Source: Fonsecaea monophora (taxonomy: Eukaryota; Ascomycota; Eurotiomycetes; Chaetothyriales; Herpotrichiellaceae). From it: a DNA stretch of 54,814 bases. The translations under genes and the position numbers were made by a program. The stretch lies in NCBI RefSeq assembly GCF_001642475.1, contig NW_019174088.1:1-54814 (forward strand), in the 5' to 3' direction. This document shows, one piece after another, positions 21,309 to 32,218 of this stretch (positions are counted from its first letter, which is position 1; each line of letters begins with the position of its first letter). The notes beneath the pieces are model-generated. The model saw nothing but the letters and a program-made list of their open reading frames with translations. It was not told the DNA's origin and did no database searches.

Positions 21309-21772
21309 GTTTTCTAGCTCGGAGTACTCACCAGGTTGTTGAGTCTTCGCCTTTGAATGTGGCGAGAGGAAAAGAGAGAAGACAGCCTTATCTTGGACTT
21401 GTAGATGCAACGAAAAGTACGTGTATGAAAAAGCCTTGGTCGAATGTGACGCCAATGAATTGATTGCCCGCTATGAGAGCTCCGTGATGGTTGCTTTTGA
21501 CTCATTCCCTGCTAAACTTCGACGAATGGCATCCACCTTTTGCTTTTGGGTGCCTCTGTAGATCCAATGTTGTCCAGACTGCAAAGGCTGCGGAGCTTGT
21601 GAGAAGTGTGGGACAGGTCACATCACGTGATATGCCAAGAAACGCAGCGTCAAGGTGGCTCGATTTCCCGCACGTGCCGTTCCATTGTTGGCGGTGAATT
21701 TTCCCGCCAACCGGTTGTTGGTCCTTTTTTCTACCATCCCGTGGCCTTGCTTGTGACCTGCGGACAGGGAAG
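21309..21772. promoter_or_regulatory. aps1 promoter with two CACGTG boxes
   Basis: Gap between tandem + strand genes. TCACGTGA at 21623-21630 and CACGTG at 21671-21676 lie 144 and 97 bp before the aps1 start. A TGACTCA at 21498-21504 is further away and of uncertain relevance. Confidence 0.45.
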
Positions 21773-22664
21773 ATGGCAATCAAGTGAGGTCCAGAGACTC
21801 TCACTCTGTGGGAGTACCAGGTATGCTAACGCATGGTAGATATCTCATCCTGCTCTCCCGTCAGGGCAAAGTGGTACGGCCGACATCCATGCACTGAGTA
21901 GTCGCCCACCTGGGTTCGTTTCGCTGACTTCAATCCGTCGACGCCTTCCAGAGACTGGCAAAATGGTTCACCACCCTCTCCCCGAAAGACAAGGCCAAAA
22001 TTATCAAGGACGTCTCTCAGCTGGTTCTGGCTCGACGGACTCGAATGTGTAATTTCCTCGAGTACAAAGGTGCGGTTTCCCCGTTCTTGAACCTGTCTGC
22101 TTCATTTTCCGTTCCCTTCACCTCCTCGATCTCAGGCTGACCACCATGCCCCGTCGTTGCAGACACCAAAATTGTCTATCGCCGCTATGCATCTCTCTTC
22201 TTCATCGCCGGTTGTGACTCCACGGACAACGAGTTGATTACCCTCGAGATCGTTCACCGATATGTCGAACAGATGGATAAATACTATGGAAACGTGTGTG
22301 AACTGGACATAATTTTCAACTTCCAAAAGGCCTACTTTATTCTGGACGAACTCCTCCTGGCCGGAGAGATGCAGGAAAGCAGCAAGAAAAATGTGCTGAG
22401 GTGCATCAGTCAGGAGGATAGTCTTGAAGATATGGAGGTGAGTCGCGTCGATATTTCATCGAATATACCCCCTGTGAGGAGTGCCACATACTGTGCGGGA
22501 GGACCTATCGCACGAGACCATCTTTTGCAGCAGCAACACCCCATCTGCGCCTTTAGGTCTGCGGCGCTACGCTCGCATCTCGGGTTCCTGTTGTAGTGGT
22601 TGAGGCTAATTCCCTGTGTCTTCTGTCGAATCAGGTCGAAGAGGAAGTCACAAAAATCATGTAG
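21773..22664 (+). CDS. aps1: AP-1 clathrin adaptor complex, small sigma subunit
   Basis: Five exons (21773-21783, 21840-21873, 21952-22069, 22163-22437, 22635-22664) give 155 residues, the usual sigma-adaptin length. The reconstructed start MAIKYLILLSRQGKV, then RLAKWFTT, SQLVLARRTRMCNFLE and FFIAGCDSTDNELITLEIVH are near-identical to sigma-1 across eukaryotes, and it ends EEEVTKIM. Sigma-1 belongs to the AP-1 complex that sorts cargo between trans-Golgi and endosomes and helps bind dileucine signals. The first (11 nt) and last (30 nt) exons are tiny but fixed by conservation; all junctions are GT-AG and in phase. Confidence 0.96.
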
Positions 22665-23709
22665 AACATGATGCCGACGGCCACTGTGCTGTTCGGTGGC
22701 ATGTCTTCGGGTGCTGATCTCCTGTGAGGTGCGGACATTTGCACCTGACCCTTTTCCAAATCATCAGACCATGTCATGAAAGGACGCCATGATTGACGAG
22801 CTCGTTATTACACAGATCACCGAGGAGGCGCTGAAGAGAGGCGGAATGATTTGATCGGGCACTGTCGCGATCCTCTGGGTCTATCCCAGGGGTTATGAGA
22901 TGGCGTTCAGGGAGATACCCAGGGAAGGACACATGGACCTTGCAAACAAGGTCTCTGCTTCGGCTGCACGGAGCGGCCGAAACATGTCATGTAAACTACA
23001 CGACGATTCAGGTTATAAGACAATCGAAACATGCCCAGAGTTAAGCTACACCGTCCCTGCTCGGCTGGCTAACGCAAACAGTCAGCCCTGAGTCACCATG
23101 TTGTGGCGATTCGCGCGGTCCCTCTCAGCTCTTCTACCTCCAAGCTGCTCTTGACCTCATTGCCTTCGTCCAGTTGTTGATGTGATTGGGCTTGCCGTGG
23201 GTGCAAAGTCCGAAATCCATTGTCGTCGTCCGTTACGGCGCATGTGCAAGGCGGGACCCGCCTATTGGCTCTTTTGCGGGGTGCACGTGACTGCACCGCC
23301 CCCGTCTTGTTTCTCCGCCCGGCTTCGCAACGTCGTTCTATCTTGCGACCTCATCCTGCTCAACCTCTCCGCCATCTCTTCATCCATCAACACACAGCAC
23401 GTCATCATGGAATCTCGTCCCTATCTTGCGACCTGCTAGGCGTCCATCGTCTAGCTATCCGAATCGCCGAGAGCTGCCTCTGCAGCCAGCCCTGGTTATC
23501 TCTTTGTTCGCGATCGCATAGCCTGCTCAGGTCAACCATCCTCTTCAGACTTCATCATTTGCGTCCGAGCTGCGAATCCAGCAATTGGCGCGAAGCGCCC
23601 AGCGAGCACCGCGAACCGATTGCCCAGTGTTGCAACTGCGATATTCCCTATTCTACGCACGCGGAGTGCGATGCGCCGAGTCTGACTCCGCCCCTCATAC
23701 ACCAGCACA
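22665..23709. promoter_or_regulatory. 1-kb upstream region of maf1
   Basis: No gene recognised. It includes CACGTG at 23284-23289, 421 bp before the maf1 ATG, and a C/T-rich segment (about 23290-23560) typical of fungal promoters or 5' UTRs. The small frames have no family resemblance. Confidence 0.4.
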
Positions 23710-24879
23710 ATGAAGGTAAGCAGACTCGTTTTTAGCCGTCCTCGGACTCTGACCGGTTCTAACGCATGAGTTCAGTTTATGCCAAATCGCGACCTTGACA
23801 CGGTCACCTCCGCGCTCAACTTTACCACCCCCGATCTCCACGTCGTAGGCGGTTGTGACCTGTACACTACCAAGGCAGCAGGAGGAGACAAGAAACTGTA
23901 CAAGAACATTGAAAATGGCCTCGAAGCACAATACAAGTCGAATCTCCAATTCTCCCAGTCGCTTTCCCCGCCCCAGGCGCATGTGGCTGCGTCAAGCCTG
24001 AATCTGAGCCGAAGCAGCCCCTTTGGGAATCTAGGGATGATCAGCTCGCGGAGGACTTATGCGTACCTCATAGCCACACTGAATGCCAGTCACCCCCACT
24101 ACGACTTCTCGCACGTCCTGCGCCCCACGGATTTCAAACGAGAGAAGAGTCTCCGGCACGTCATGAACACGGTCGACACGACCATGTATAATCTTCGTTC
24201 ACGGCCCGTCAATTCCTACCTGAGAGACTCCGCCGGTCCTCCGTCCACTCAACCACAATGGGGTCCGGCAATGTGGAGGCTGATTGACCAACAGATGAGT
24301 CTGCGCGATTGCGCCGTGTACCGCTATGCCCCAGAGGATTTTGATCCCTTTGAGGATGATGATGAAGGTTCGATCTGGTCGATGAACTATTTCTTCTTCA
24401 ACAAAGCGAGGAAGCGCGTTTGTTACCTATATTTGCGAGGCATCAGTGTGTTGGCAGTACCGACCATTGATGGGTTGCGGACCCCCATCAAGTCTAAGCG
24501 TTTCGCCGACGAGGAGGTGGATGGCTGGATTACTCCCGACCTCGGCGCACACAAACGAGCAAAATACTGGCTCGGTGATCGAGATGATGTCGAAATTGCT
24601 GAGCACGACGATCGAGTTGAAGAAGATGTGGATATGGCCGTGACATCGGTTGAGAAGGACGATGGGCCTATAGCGGCTCCTGTCTCCGTGAGCAAACAGC
24701 CATTGAAGGACAATGATTCCCAATCCGACGATGATGACTTCCCGCCCCCAACGAGGCCGGTCGTCGACGAGCATGACAATTACCTGCTCAGCGATGAGGA
24801 GGTACGAAGTTTGAGAAGCCAGAGCAAAAGCACGGCGAGGGGGTTGAGTGAAGAGGTGGTGGGCCCTATGGAAGTGTGA
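23710..24879 (+). CDS. maf1: Maf1, repressor of RNA polymerase III transcription
   Basis: Exon 1 is only ATG-AAG (23710-23715); after a 60-nt intron exon 2 (23776-24879) continues, giving 369 residues beginning MKFMPNRDLDTV. Conserved Maf1 boxes are all present: the N-terminal A box with DLHVVGGCDLYTTKAAG, the B box RRTYAYLIATLNASHPHYDF, and the C box SIWSMNYFFFNKARKRVCY. The protein binds Pol III and blocks its assembly with TFIIIB under stress; it shuttles between nucleus and cytoplasm under TOR/PKA control. The C-terminal third is acidic and disordered (DDDDFPPP), as in other fungi. The two-codon first exon follows from the conserved MKF start. Confidence 0.95.
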
Positions 24880-25815
24880 AGGACGTTGTTTCCTTGGGGA
24901 TCGCACGACCTCTTTGCCCGGCAGCGTGACCGCGACGATATTTCCGATTGTTTGACGAAGGATGAAACTGCCGCTTTTTGATGGACGGGGAATTGAGGGG
25001 GGAATACTTTGGTCTTGTTCGGGGTGTTATATTTGGCTGTGTTGTACTAATAACGATACCTGATGAAGCATGGGCGTTTTCGGCAAGGCCGGTGGGAGCG
25101 GCCATTGACGGAAGCTTGCCTGAACCTCAACACTGGGATGGCTGGGTATGATTTCTTGTCTTTTTTTGGGAGTTACGGACATCTTTGGAAAGGAACAAGT
25201 TTGGTATGAAAGGTCTCAGACGTTGGAGTGTGTGTGACCGCTCTGCGGTCCTTGGGGGAGGCCAGCCATAGTACTCGAAATGCGGGATTTGATAGGGGAA
25301 TATCTACTGTAGCAGCGTTGGGAACAGCTCCAGGTGGGGAGGGACGTCCATTTGATCTCCATTCGCATACGCATTCCCGCGTTTGTGAGTGTAGTATCTG
25401 TAATATATTGTGCGTATACCCCGATCGGTACTTTACTTGCGGACTTCTCAAGGCGTTGTGTCGTTAATTCCGAGTGCCAAGTAAAACAGGCGCGTGAGCT
25501 GCGCAAGAGCGATTAGTGCTCGCCCCGACTCCGGCCCCGGGTACTACGGTGCATAATATGGACTCGCATATGCAACCAACCCCCTACTCCCCCTTGCTTC
25601 CCGAGAACACTTTGCTAAACAGATCAAAGTTTGTTCACAACTATGTCAATTTGTAAAACATGCCGATCTCCGAAGAGGCGCGTGAGGGTTTGGAACAACT
25701 CTTTGTACCCCTTGACCCCCTATTATCTCATTTCTCCGCATATATAATAGATACGTATATATGAGTGGATATACGATGCCCAGCTCCACCCCTTTGACCT
25801 CCCAGAATCCCCCCA
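24880..25815. other. Intergenic region, maf1 3' end to kinase-like gene
   Basis: No gene supported. The right end holds an A+T-rich promoter-like segment with TATATAA at 25741-25747. Frames on the minus strand (25170-25510) are short and unlike any family I know. Confidence 0.5.
25741..25747 (+). promoter_or_regulatory. TATA box candidate
   Basis: TATATAA 69 bp before the ATG at 25816, within an A+T-rich patch. Few other genes in this window have one. Confidence 0.45.
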
Positions 25816-27448
25816 ATGCTGCTCTCAGTTCAACAAAAGAGAAAGCTTTCGGCCTCTGTATCATTTATCCCCTCCAAGAGGCAGCTTTCGGCGCAGCACC
25901 ACCCGCAGTCATGGGAAGAGGAATACTTTGCTGATACCGAGGCGATACTCGGGGGGCCAAGAAGGTGGACATGTGATATAGGGCAAACGCCGTTGCGATT
26001 CCCAAGCACCACGTTGGTCTCTGTTCAACCCCTAGACCAGCCTCTACCTGGGGCACCCGCTCAAGTATGGCTCATTCAAGGACATTTTGGTAGTTGTGCC
26101 GCCAAATTAGTGAGTATTCTTTCAATTCCAGGCGGTAGCTTTCTCTTAACCACCTCTCCAGTTCAACCCTTATACGGATGGGGATGCAGTATCTCAATTA
26201 GCACAGCTTCCTCACCCAAAGCCGAGTCTCGAGAAAGTCAAGCACGATCACAACCCTTTCCTCCAGGAGATGAAAGCTTACGAACAAATACGCAAATTCT
26301 GCCCAGAATCTCAACGACATTTCTTTTTAAATTATCACGGCATAATTGACATTCCTTGGGAATCTGGTCGCCGTCAAGGGGTTGTGACGGACCTTCTCCA
26401 GCCTGGGATTCAAGACCGCCGGCTGCAATCGGCCAGTGTCCCTGAAGCCTTTCGACCGTATCTCGATGAACTACAGTTTGCGCTCGCGAATGCGGACTTG
26501 TCGGACGTTGAAGGGAGTTGGTACCTCAGCGTATTGAATAGTCGGCTGAAAATGGTGACGGTGTTACATGCGCTCGGTATCTCCCACGGCGACATCAAAG
26601 GGGACAGCTTTGGACTCCCACAATCTCTACACGACATTGCTTTACACGACTTCAGTCGCTCCTACACGTTCACACCGGAGCGCCCCTGCCGACTTCGAGT
26701 AGGCCCACTGAAGCAGGTCATGGATGTTGAGCGCCGCCAAGTCCAGGAGACGGTCTTGAATATGTAACTCCCCCCTCTGTTCCCAGAAAGCACGCCGACG
26801 GGCCAAATACTGACCATTGTTAGGGCAAGATCAGCTCGATTGTTGGACTTCTTCACGACACTCCTGAACACGACCGCGGAAACAGCACGCGCCATGCTAC
26901 GTACACGCGTCTCTCCTCATGTACTTTCTACGGCACTCTCACTTGTAAGACTATCTGTTATGCTCGAAAACGATGGTATGTGTGCCCATACCCACAACAC
27001 ATATTTATTTGAAAACTCATAACGTCCTCCTATAGAACCATTCTTTCCTTCACTCTCTTCTATCCTCCCATTCTTAGAGCCCGCGGTGTCGGGAAGACCG
27101 GCGGAATGGACCGTGACCATGGCAAAGCACCTTGACGACTTTGTGGGTGTGTTCTATTCCGAGCCAAAGGACTTGGCCGTCCCGTCAAAGAGCTTCGTCC
27201 TGGCGTCTCTCGTGTCGTCAAGCGGTGTCGTCATTGAGCAACTCCGCCTCCTTTGTCCCAACGGGAGCCACCCCGGCAAGTCCACCTACGCATTGGTACC
27301 CAGCGCTTGGCTCGGAACTCTGGACACCAGACGACTTTTCTGGATTCTGCTCTACTCACCGTCATTCTGTGGAACTGAGAGGACAGTGACCATTCTAGAT
27401 CGGCGGCAGCTCGACACGGAGATGAATGATATCCATCACATGATATAA
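25816..27448 (+). CDS. Kinase-like protein with degenerate catalytic motifs (possible pseudokinase)
   Basis: Four exons (25816-26109, 26162-26763, 26824-26975, 27036-27448) give 486 residues. A protein-kinase-like fold is suggested by a beta3-like CAAKLF (Lys97), a C-helix segment NPFLQEMKAYEQI, a catalytic loop ISHGDIKGDSF (Asp242, Lys244) and a DFG-like HDFSRS (Asp261). HRD is HGD, the metal-binding Asn of HRDxKxxN is Ser247, and DFG is DFS, and no clear glycine loop is seen. The C-terminal half (about 300-486) is not recognisable. It resembles uncharacterised fungal kinase-like proteins that occur next to PD-(D/E)XK-like genes, but I cannot name the family. Each exon junction is GT-AG and phase-consistent; the terminal exons are less certain. 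Confidence 0.6.
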
Positions 27449-28078
27449 GATGGGACAACTATTGGCTTTCACCGGTTTTTTCCGCGGTTGGCGAGCTGGG
27501 GAGAGACGAAGTGGGCGTTATATGCTAGATGTTGGGGAAATGGTCATGGTTTCCAAGCACAACGATGTAACCGATAATTAGCCTGAGGCGCGCATTTGAC
27601 AGTGCCATGTAAATTACTTGAGATCTTCCTGGGATACTAACGACGTGGTTTAACGCCGTTGATTGTCAATGTCTCACGTGATGGATTTAGGCTGTATACA
27701 CGGTACCGTTCCCCCATACTAGTGAGGCAGGTTTCCCGGACAGCCCGCTATATCACGTGGTGCGAAGATGACCTCAGCTGTTGGAAATACGGATGCCGGT
27801 ACATCATTATCCCGACTCCGGATTCTTCAGTATGCCAATAGGCGCATCTGCGGGCTTCATCACCCCGTTCAGACCACGTCTTCTACTCCCCTATCATTCT
27901 ACTGTATTTCAGTCAACGCATTTCGACCGGCCCGCGGCTGCTGCTATATACGAGATACTGTTGGTCTTCACCCCGTCCTTCCTATTTGCCCACTACGCTA
28001 GTCGGCCGTCCCGCAACCCACGAACATCCACGCGAGCACTCGGTACAGAGTCGGCCGCAGTTGACACGCCCATCCACC
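27449..28078. promoter_or_regulatory. Intergenic region with two CACGTG boxes
   Basis: No gene. TCACGTGA at 27674-27681 and CACGTG at 27754-27759 lie about 400 and 320 bp before the start of the coiled-coil gene. Confidence 0.4.
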
Positions 28079-30130
28079 ATGGGTGAGAAAGAAGACAAGG
28101 AAAAGGCCGAGAAATTGGCAGCGGCGAAAAAGAGGGTAAGAAAAGCGCTCTCGTGTTGAGCGGTTTTGTGGCGCGAATGCCCAGAGCTGTGGCTCTCGTT
28201 TGACTGCGTCCCCTCGGTCCTGAGATAACTCGAAGACGTTGGCCATCAATCCACTGACATCGCTTGACATGCACAGGTCGCCCAGCTGCAGAAGAAGAAG
28301 AAAGCCGCCGCCGGGGGCTCGGGAGAGAAATCGTCTGCAGCTTCCAAAGACGCGTCTAAAAAGGGGGATGAGCGGGTAGGGGATGGGCCTGATGGAGACG
28401 CCGAAGCCGCCGACAGCCAGGAGAAGGCTACAACCAAGGGAGACGATGCCTCCGACGCCGAAGCAGCTCAGCCCGCTATTGAAGAAACACAGGGTGATAA
28501 AGTCGTTGGCAACACTGCAGACGTCGACCTCGATGCGGACGAAGCAGCCTTCAACGCTGCGATCCAGGCGGCAAGCGCCGATTCTCCCACGCCTGGAACG
28601 GTCCTCTCTCCAGCAACAGTCTCTCCTCCCTCTGCCGATCTAGACCAACCCTCGCACGCCAAGGGAACCAGTCCTCGTCACGCTTCCCGCCAGCCGAGCA
28701 TCAGCCTCCAAAGCAAAATCCGCAGCACCAGTTTTCGGGATGGTGGGCCATTAAGCCCAGCTGCCATGAGTGCGAATTCCGTCTTGAGGGTTGAAGAGCT
28801 GGAGAGGGAGAACAAAAGACTAGCCAAGGAGGCAGAGGTCCACGAGAGGAGATGGCGGAAGCTGGAAGAAGAGCTAGAGGAGGTCCGGGAGGAGAATGCT
28901 GAGAAACAAGCAAATGGGGAAGCTGAGGAGGAGATTCGGAGGCTGCGAACCGAAATCGAGGCGCTCAGAAGACGGGCCAGCTCAACGACCACTACAAGTC
29001 GGAGAGAAAGTGCTGCGGGTGAGGATACGGCCATGTTAAAGGCCGAACTGGAGAGGAAAGACTCCACAATTGCGGACATGCAGCTCGAAATTTCGAGGCT
29101 CAGAAGTCAATTATCAAGTCAGACTCAAGGGTGCGAGGCTCACGGAGAGCAAATTGCTGGCCTGCAGTCGTTATTGTCGTCGACAGAGGCCAAGGTGAAG
29201 GCCCTGGAGAGTGACTTGACGGATGCGAAGAAAGCGTTGTCCAAGGCTAGTGAGAAAGCCGTGCTTGACTCGACGGAGCGCACAAGCAAGGAGATGAAGA
29301 TTCGGACTTTGGAGAGAGAATTGCAAGAGACTGCCGCGCACAGGGATGAGGTCGCGAAGAAAGCCGAGCAGCTGGAGAAGAAAATCGAAGTGATGAACAA
29401 ACTCCACCGGGAGGCTGAAGCACGCCACGCCACCAAGTTGGCCGCCGCCGAGGCCACCGCCCGAGAAATCCCAGCCCTGCGCATGAGGATTGAGAAAGCC
29501 GAGAGAGAGAATAGCCAATTACGAGAAAAGCATAAGCGAGTGATGAGCGGCGATGGAGGAGGCGAGGTATTAGATGAGCTGGAAGATGAAGAGAGGCAGA
29601 AGCTCGAAAGAAGAATTCGGGAGTTGGAAGGGCAAGTCTTTGATCTTCAGCGCGGCGTGTGGAGAGACAAGCGGGTTCAGATGCAGCCTCGAGGCGATGA
29701 TGTCGGATCGCGAACTTCTCTGGATCCAGGCGCCGAGGACTTTGATGAGGTGGATCTGTCAGGCCCCGGGAATGCGAGCAGTCGACGGCGGAGTTTTGCG
29801 AGCCAGCAACAACAGCCTCGTCACTCCAACTTTGCACAAGTGTTGAATTCGGGACTCGCAGCATTCCGCGCAAACACCACCTCTCCCGGTAGCCAGCAGA
29901 ACCGGCCCCGCAACGACTCTTTGCTACAGGAGTTCGACGACGACGATGACGATGCCTTTGACGAGCACGCTTTTGCGCGTGCACAAAAGGAGGAAGAGGC
30001 CAGGAAGATGGTGGAACATGTGAGAGAAGTCAAACGAGGGTTGAAGCAGTGGGTAGGTTGGCGACTGGATCTGGTCGAGGCGAGACGAGCAGGTGTCGGT
30101 GTTGGATATGGTGAGATTTTTGAACTATGA
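28079..30130 (+). CDS. Large coiled-coil protein, golgin-like ('M protein repeat' type)
   Basis: Two exons (28079-28135, 28277-30130; 141-nt intron) give 636 residues. The N-terminus is Lys-rich (MGEKEDKEKAEKLAAAKKR) and is followed by an Ala/Asp/Ser-rich disordered segment to about residue 185. From about 190 to 440 the protein is almost continuous heptad coiled coil (VEELERENKRLAKEAEVHER and similar). The C-terminal ~60 residues form a distinct basic/aromatic end (VKRGLKQWVGWRLDLVEAR) that may be a membrane or small-GTPase contact, as in golgins. Filamentous-fungal homologues are usually annotated as M protein repeat or golgin-like proteins. A Golgi tether role is inference. A poly-Asp stretch precedes the last domain. 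Confidence 0.8.
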
Positions 30131-30426
30131 ATTGAGAGCAGCACTCTGGATAAGGGAGAGAGGCAACCTTTACTGTGAGTCAAAGTACACGAGCCTCTTT
30201 GAGAAATGTCTTTGATCCTGTTGCTGAGACAAGGTGATGTGAAAGCATGTCGCTGTGATGACGGAACAGACAGTGATTATGGCTACGACTGTACGTTTAC
30301 GCCGCCGTATAGAATGCGCCACCGCATTTTCTCTATGCGTCGCCGTAGTAATTCACAATGAAAGTCCATAGGTGATGGATGCACGAACAACCATGGGGTT
30401 TGGTTCTTCTCAACAACACCATCACA

Positions 30427-31658
30427 ATGAATCCGTTTAATGCTGTTCCTGTGTTTATGGAGGACCACGGCGACCACGGCGACCCTGCACATCCTCCGAC
30501 GACGCCACCTGATCAGACCATCGGCAGTGTGGGAAGTTCCTCCTTCAAGTCATCGTCTTCGGATGAGTTGGAATCCTGGTCGCCAGACGTTGCGACTCAT
30601 TCCCCAGCCACGACGCGTCAACTTGAACCATCCTCTGAAGAGCAGCCTGTCGCGGACAGGATTCGCGCCTTACTCGATACCCTCTCACCCGAGCTGCAAG
30701 CTGTCATCACCCACATGCCCGAGGCGTACCACAGGTCCTCATACTGGACCGAGTTTCCGTTGTGCTCGGCCGACTTTGCCGGTCTTAAAGTGGTGGACTT
30801 GGGCATGGGCGAGATGCTAAAGTGAGCTACCTCGCCCGTTGACGAGTTTTTTCAGAGAAATGCTGACTGGTTGTATCGATATGACTATGACGCCGCAAAC
30901 GAGATCTTGACTTTTCGAACGCCCGTCTCAAACGCACACGGCTATGTGCAGTCGATGCTGCACCACAAGATCATGTCCCAACTTGAAGATATAGCGTCCT
31001 GCAGTGACAAGGTCGCCACATTCATTCGGGAACTCGATGCGTCCGCCCGGCGCCCAATCAGGTACGCGGGATCGGAGCGCCACCCGGATATCAGCTTTGG
31101 GCACACCTCTCAGAACAACCCGGCTGTGGTAGGGGAGCTCGCCTTCCCTCCAACCAACAAGGATCTCCACGCGCTTGCAGAGGAATACCACCAAAGGATG
31201 CGCGGCCTGGTCAACGTCGTGTTTGGTCTCGTGGTTGGGTTTTGGTACGATGAGAATTCGACTGTCAAGACATCGGCTGCCTTGCGGGTTTGGAGACCCG
31301 GCATCGTCGGCCAAGAGGGGAATATCGGTGCACAGCCCCGGTACGAAGAAATCGTAAGTGGCCTGGTTATATGGTGATGCACGGGACATGAATATTCGAC
31401 AGCTAAGCTAACTCGGCCCCTTTTTTTGACTAGATTATTTACGACGAGTCTGGCGAGAGGATCATTGACAGCCAAGCCGGCCTGCGCCTGTCTCTGGAGG
31501 ACTTTGCATGCCGTCGTTCTGTGGACGAGGGCGAGTTCGGGCGTCTCGACCAGCACGAAATCTTCATCGCTCTCCCCACTCTCCAAGACATACTCGACGC
31601 AGCCGCGGAGCGCCACGCCGTCTTGCCCAACACGACCCAGCAGCAGAGCACTATATGA
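30427..31658 (+). CDS. PD-(D/E)XK-like fungal protein, family A copy 1
   Basis: Three exons (30427-30821, 30858-31353, 31434-31658) give 371 residues. The first ~75 residues are Ser/Pro/Asp-rich. The core holds RHPDISFGH (Asp209), then PAVVGELAFPPTNKDL (Glu225, Lys233) and LAEEYHQRM, the spacing seen in fungal proteins with the SPDxxF ... P-VVxE ... S-xxK signature, thought to be PD-(D/E)XK-like with the lysine displaced. It shares this block with the gene at 35560. The first intron is only 36 nt and needs an acceptor AG two bases after the nearest CAG to keep frame, so that junction is tentative. Nuclease activity is unproven. Confidence 0.65.
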
Positions 31659-31938
31659 TGTGATAAGGCCAGCAAAGTCTATTGGATGATATCGCGCTTG
31701 ACGGTGAATAAATGATGAACCGAAAATTTTTTTTCAAGACAACGAATGAAGCAATGAGATCATATGACACTTGGGCTTTCCCTTTTGACATACCAACCTA
31801 CACATACCTGTGTATACATGTACACATCGCCCTGGCACCACACAATCGGACTGGGTGGGAAGTAGGAACTGGGAACTGGACGGGAAGGACAGACAAGCAC
31901 TGAATGAACGAATGGCGTTGATTGATTAACTCACGATA

Positions 31939-31957
31939 CCCCCCCCCCCCCCCCCCC
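31939..31957. repeat. C19 homopolymer
   Basis: Nineteen consecutive C counted directly. Prone to sequencing and replication slippage; length may be unreliable. Confidence 0.85.
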
Positions 31958-32200
31958 AACAAGTGGCGCAGGGATTACATACAGACATACATGAGGGTCT
32001 GTCGGTTCACAAATCGGAAGGGGGGGGTTTTTTTTGGCTGGGCCACGAGTTTCATTGAGAATGCAGAGACTATTCCAAAGGACCTGAGAAGCGAGAAACG
32101 GGAGCCAAGGAACCAGGAACGACTGAATTGAATTGAATAACATTGGACTTGATTGAATTTGAGATGAAGTATCCTTTTCTTTTTGCGTGGGCTTTTTCTA

Positions 32201-32218
32201 GAGAGAGAGAGAGAGAGA
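32201..32218. repeat. (GA)9 microsatellite
   Basis: Nine GA dinucleotides counted directly in the gene-poor stretch. Confidence 0.9.
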
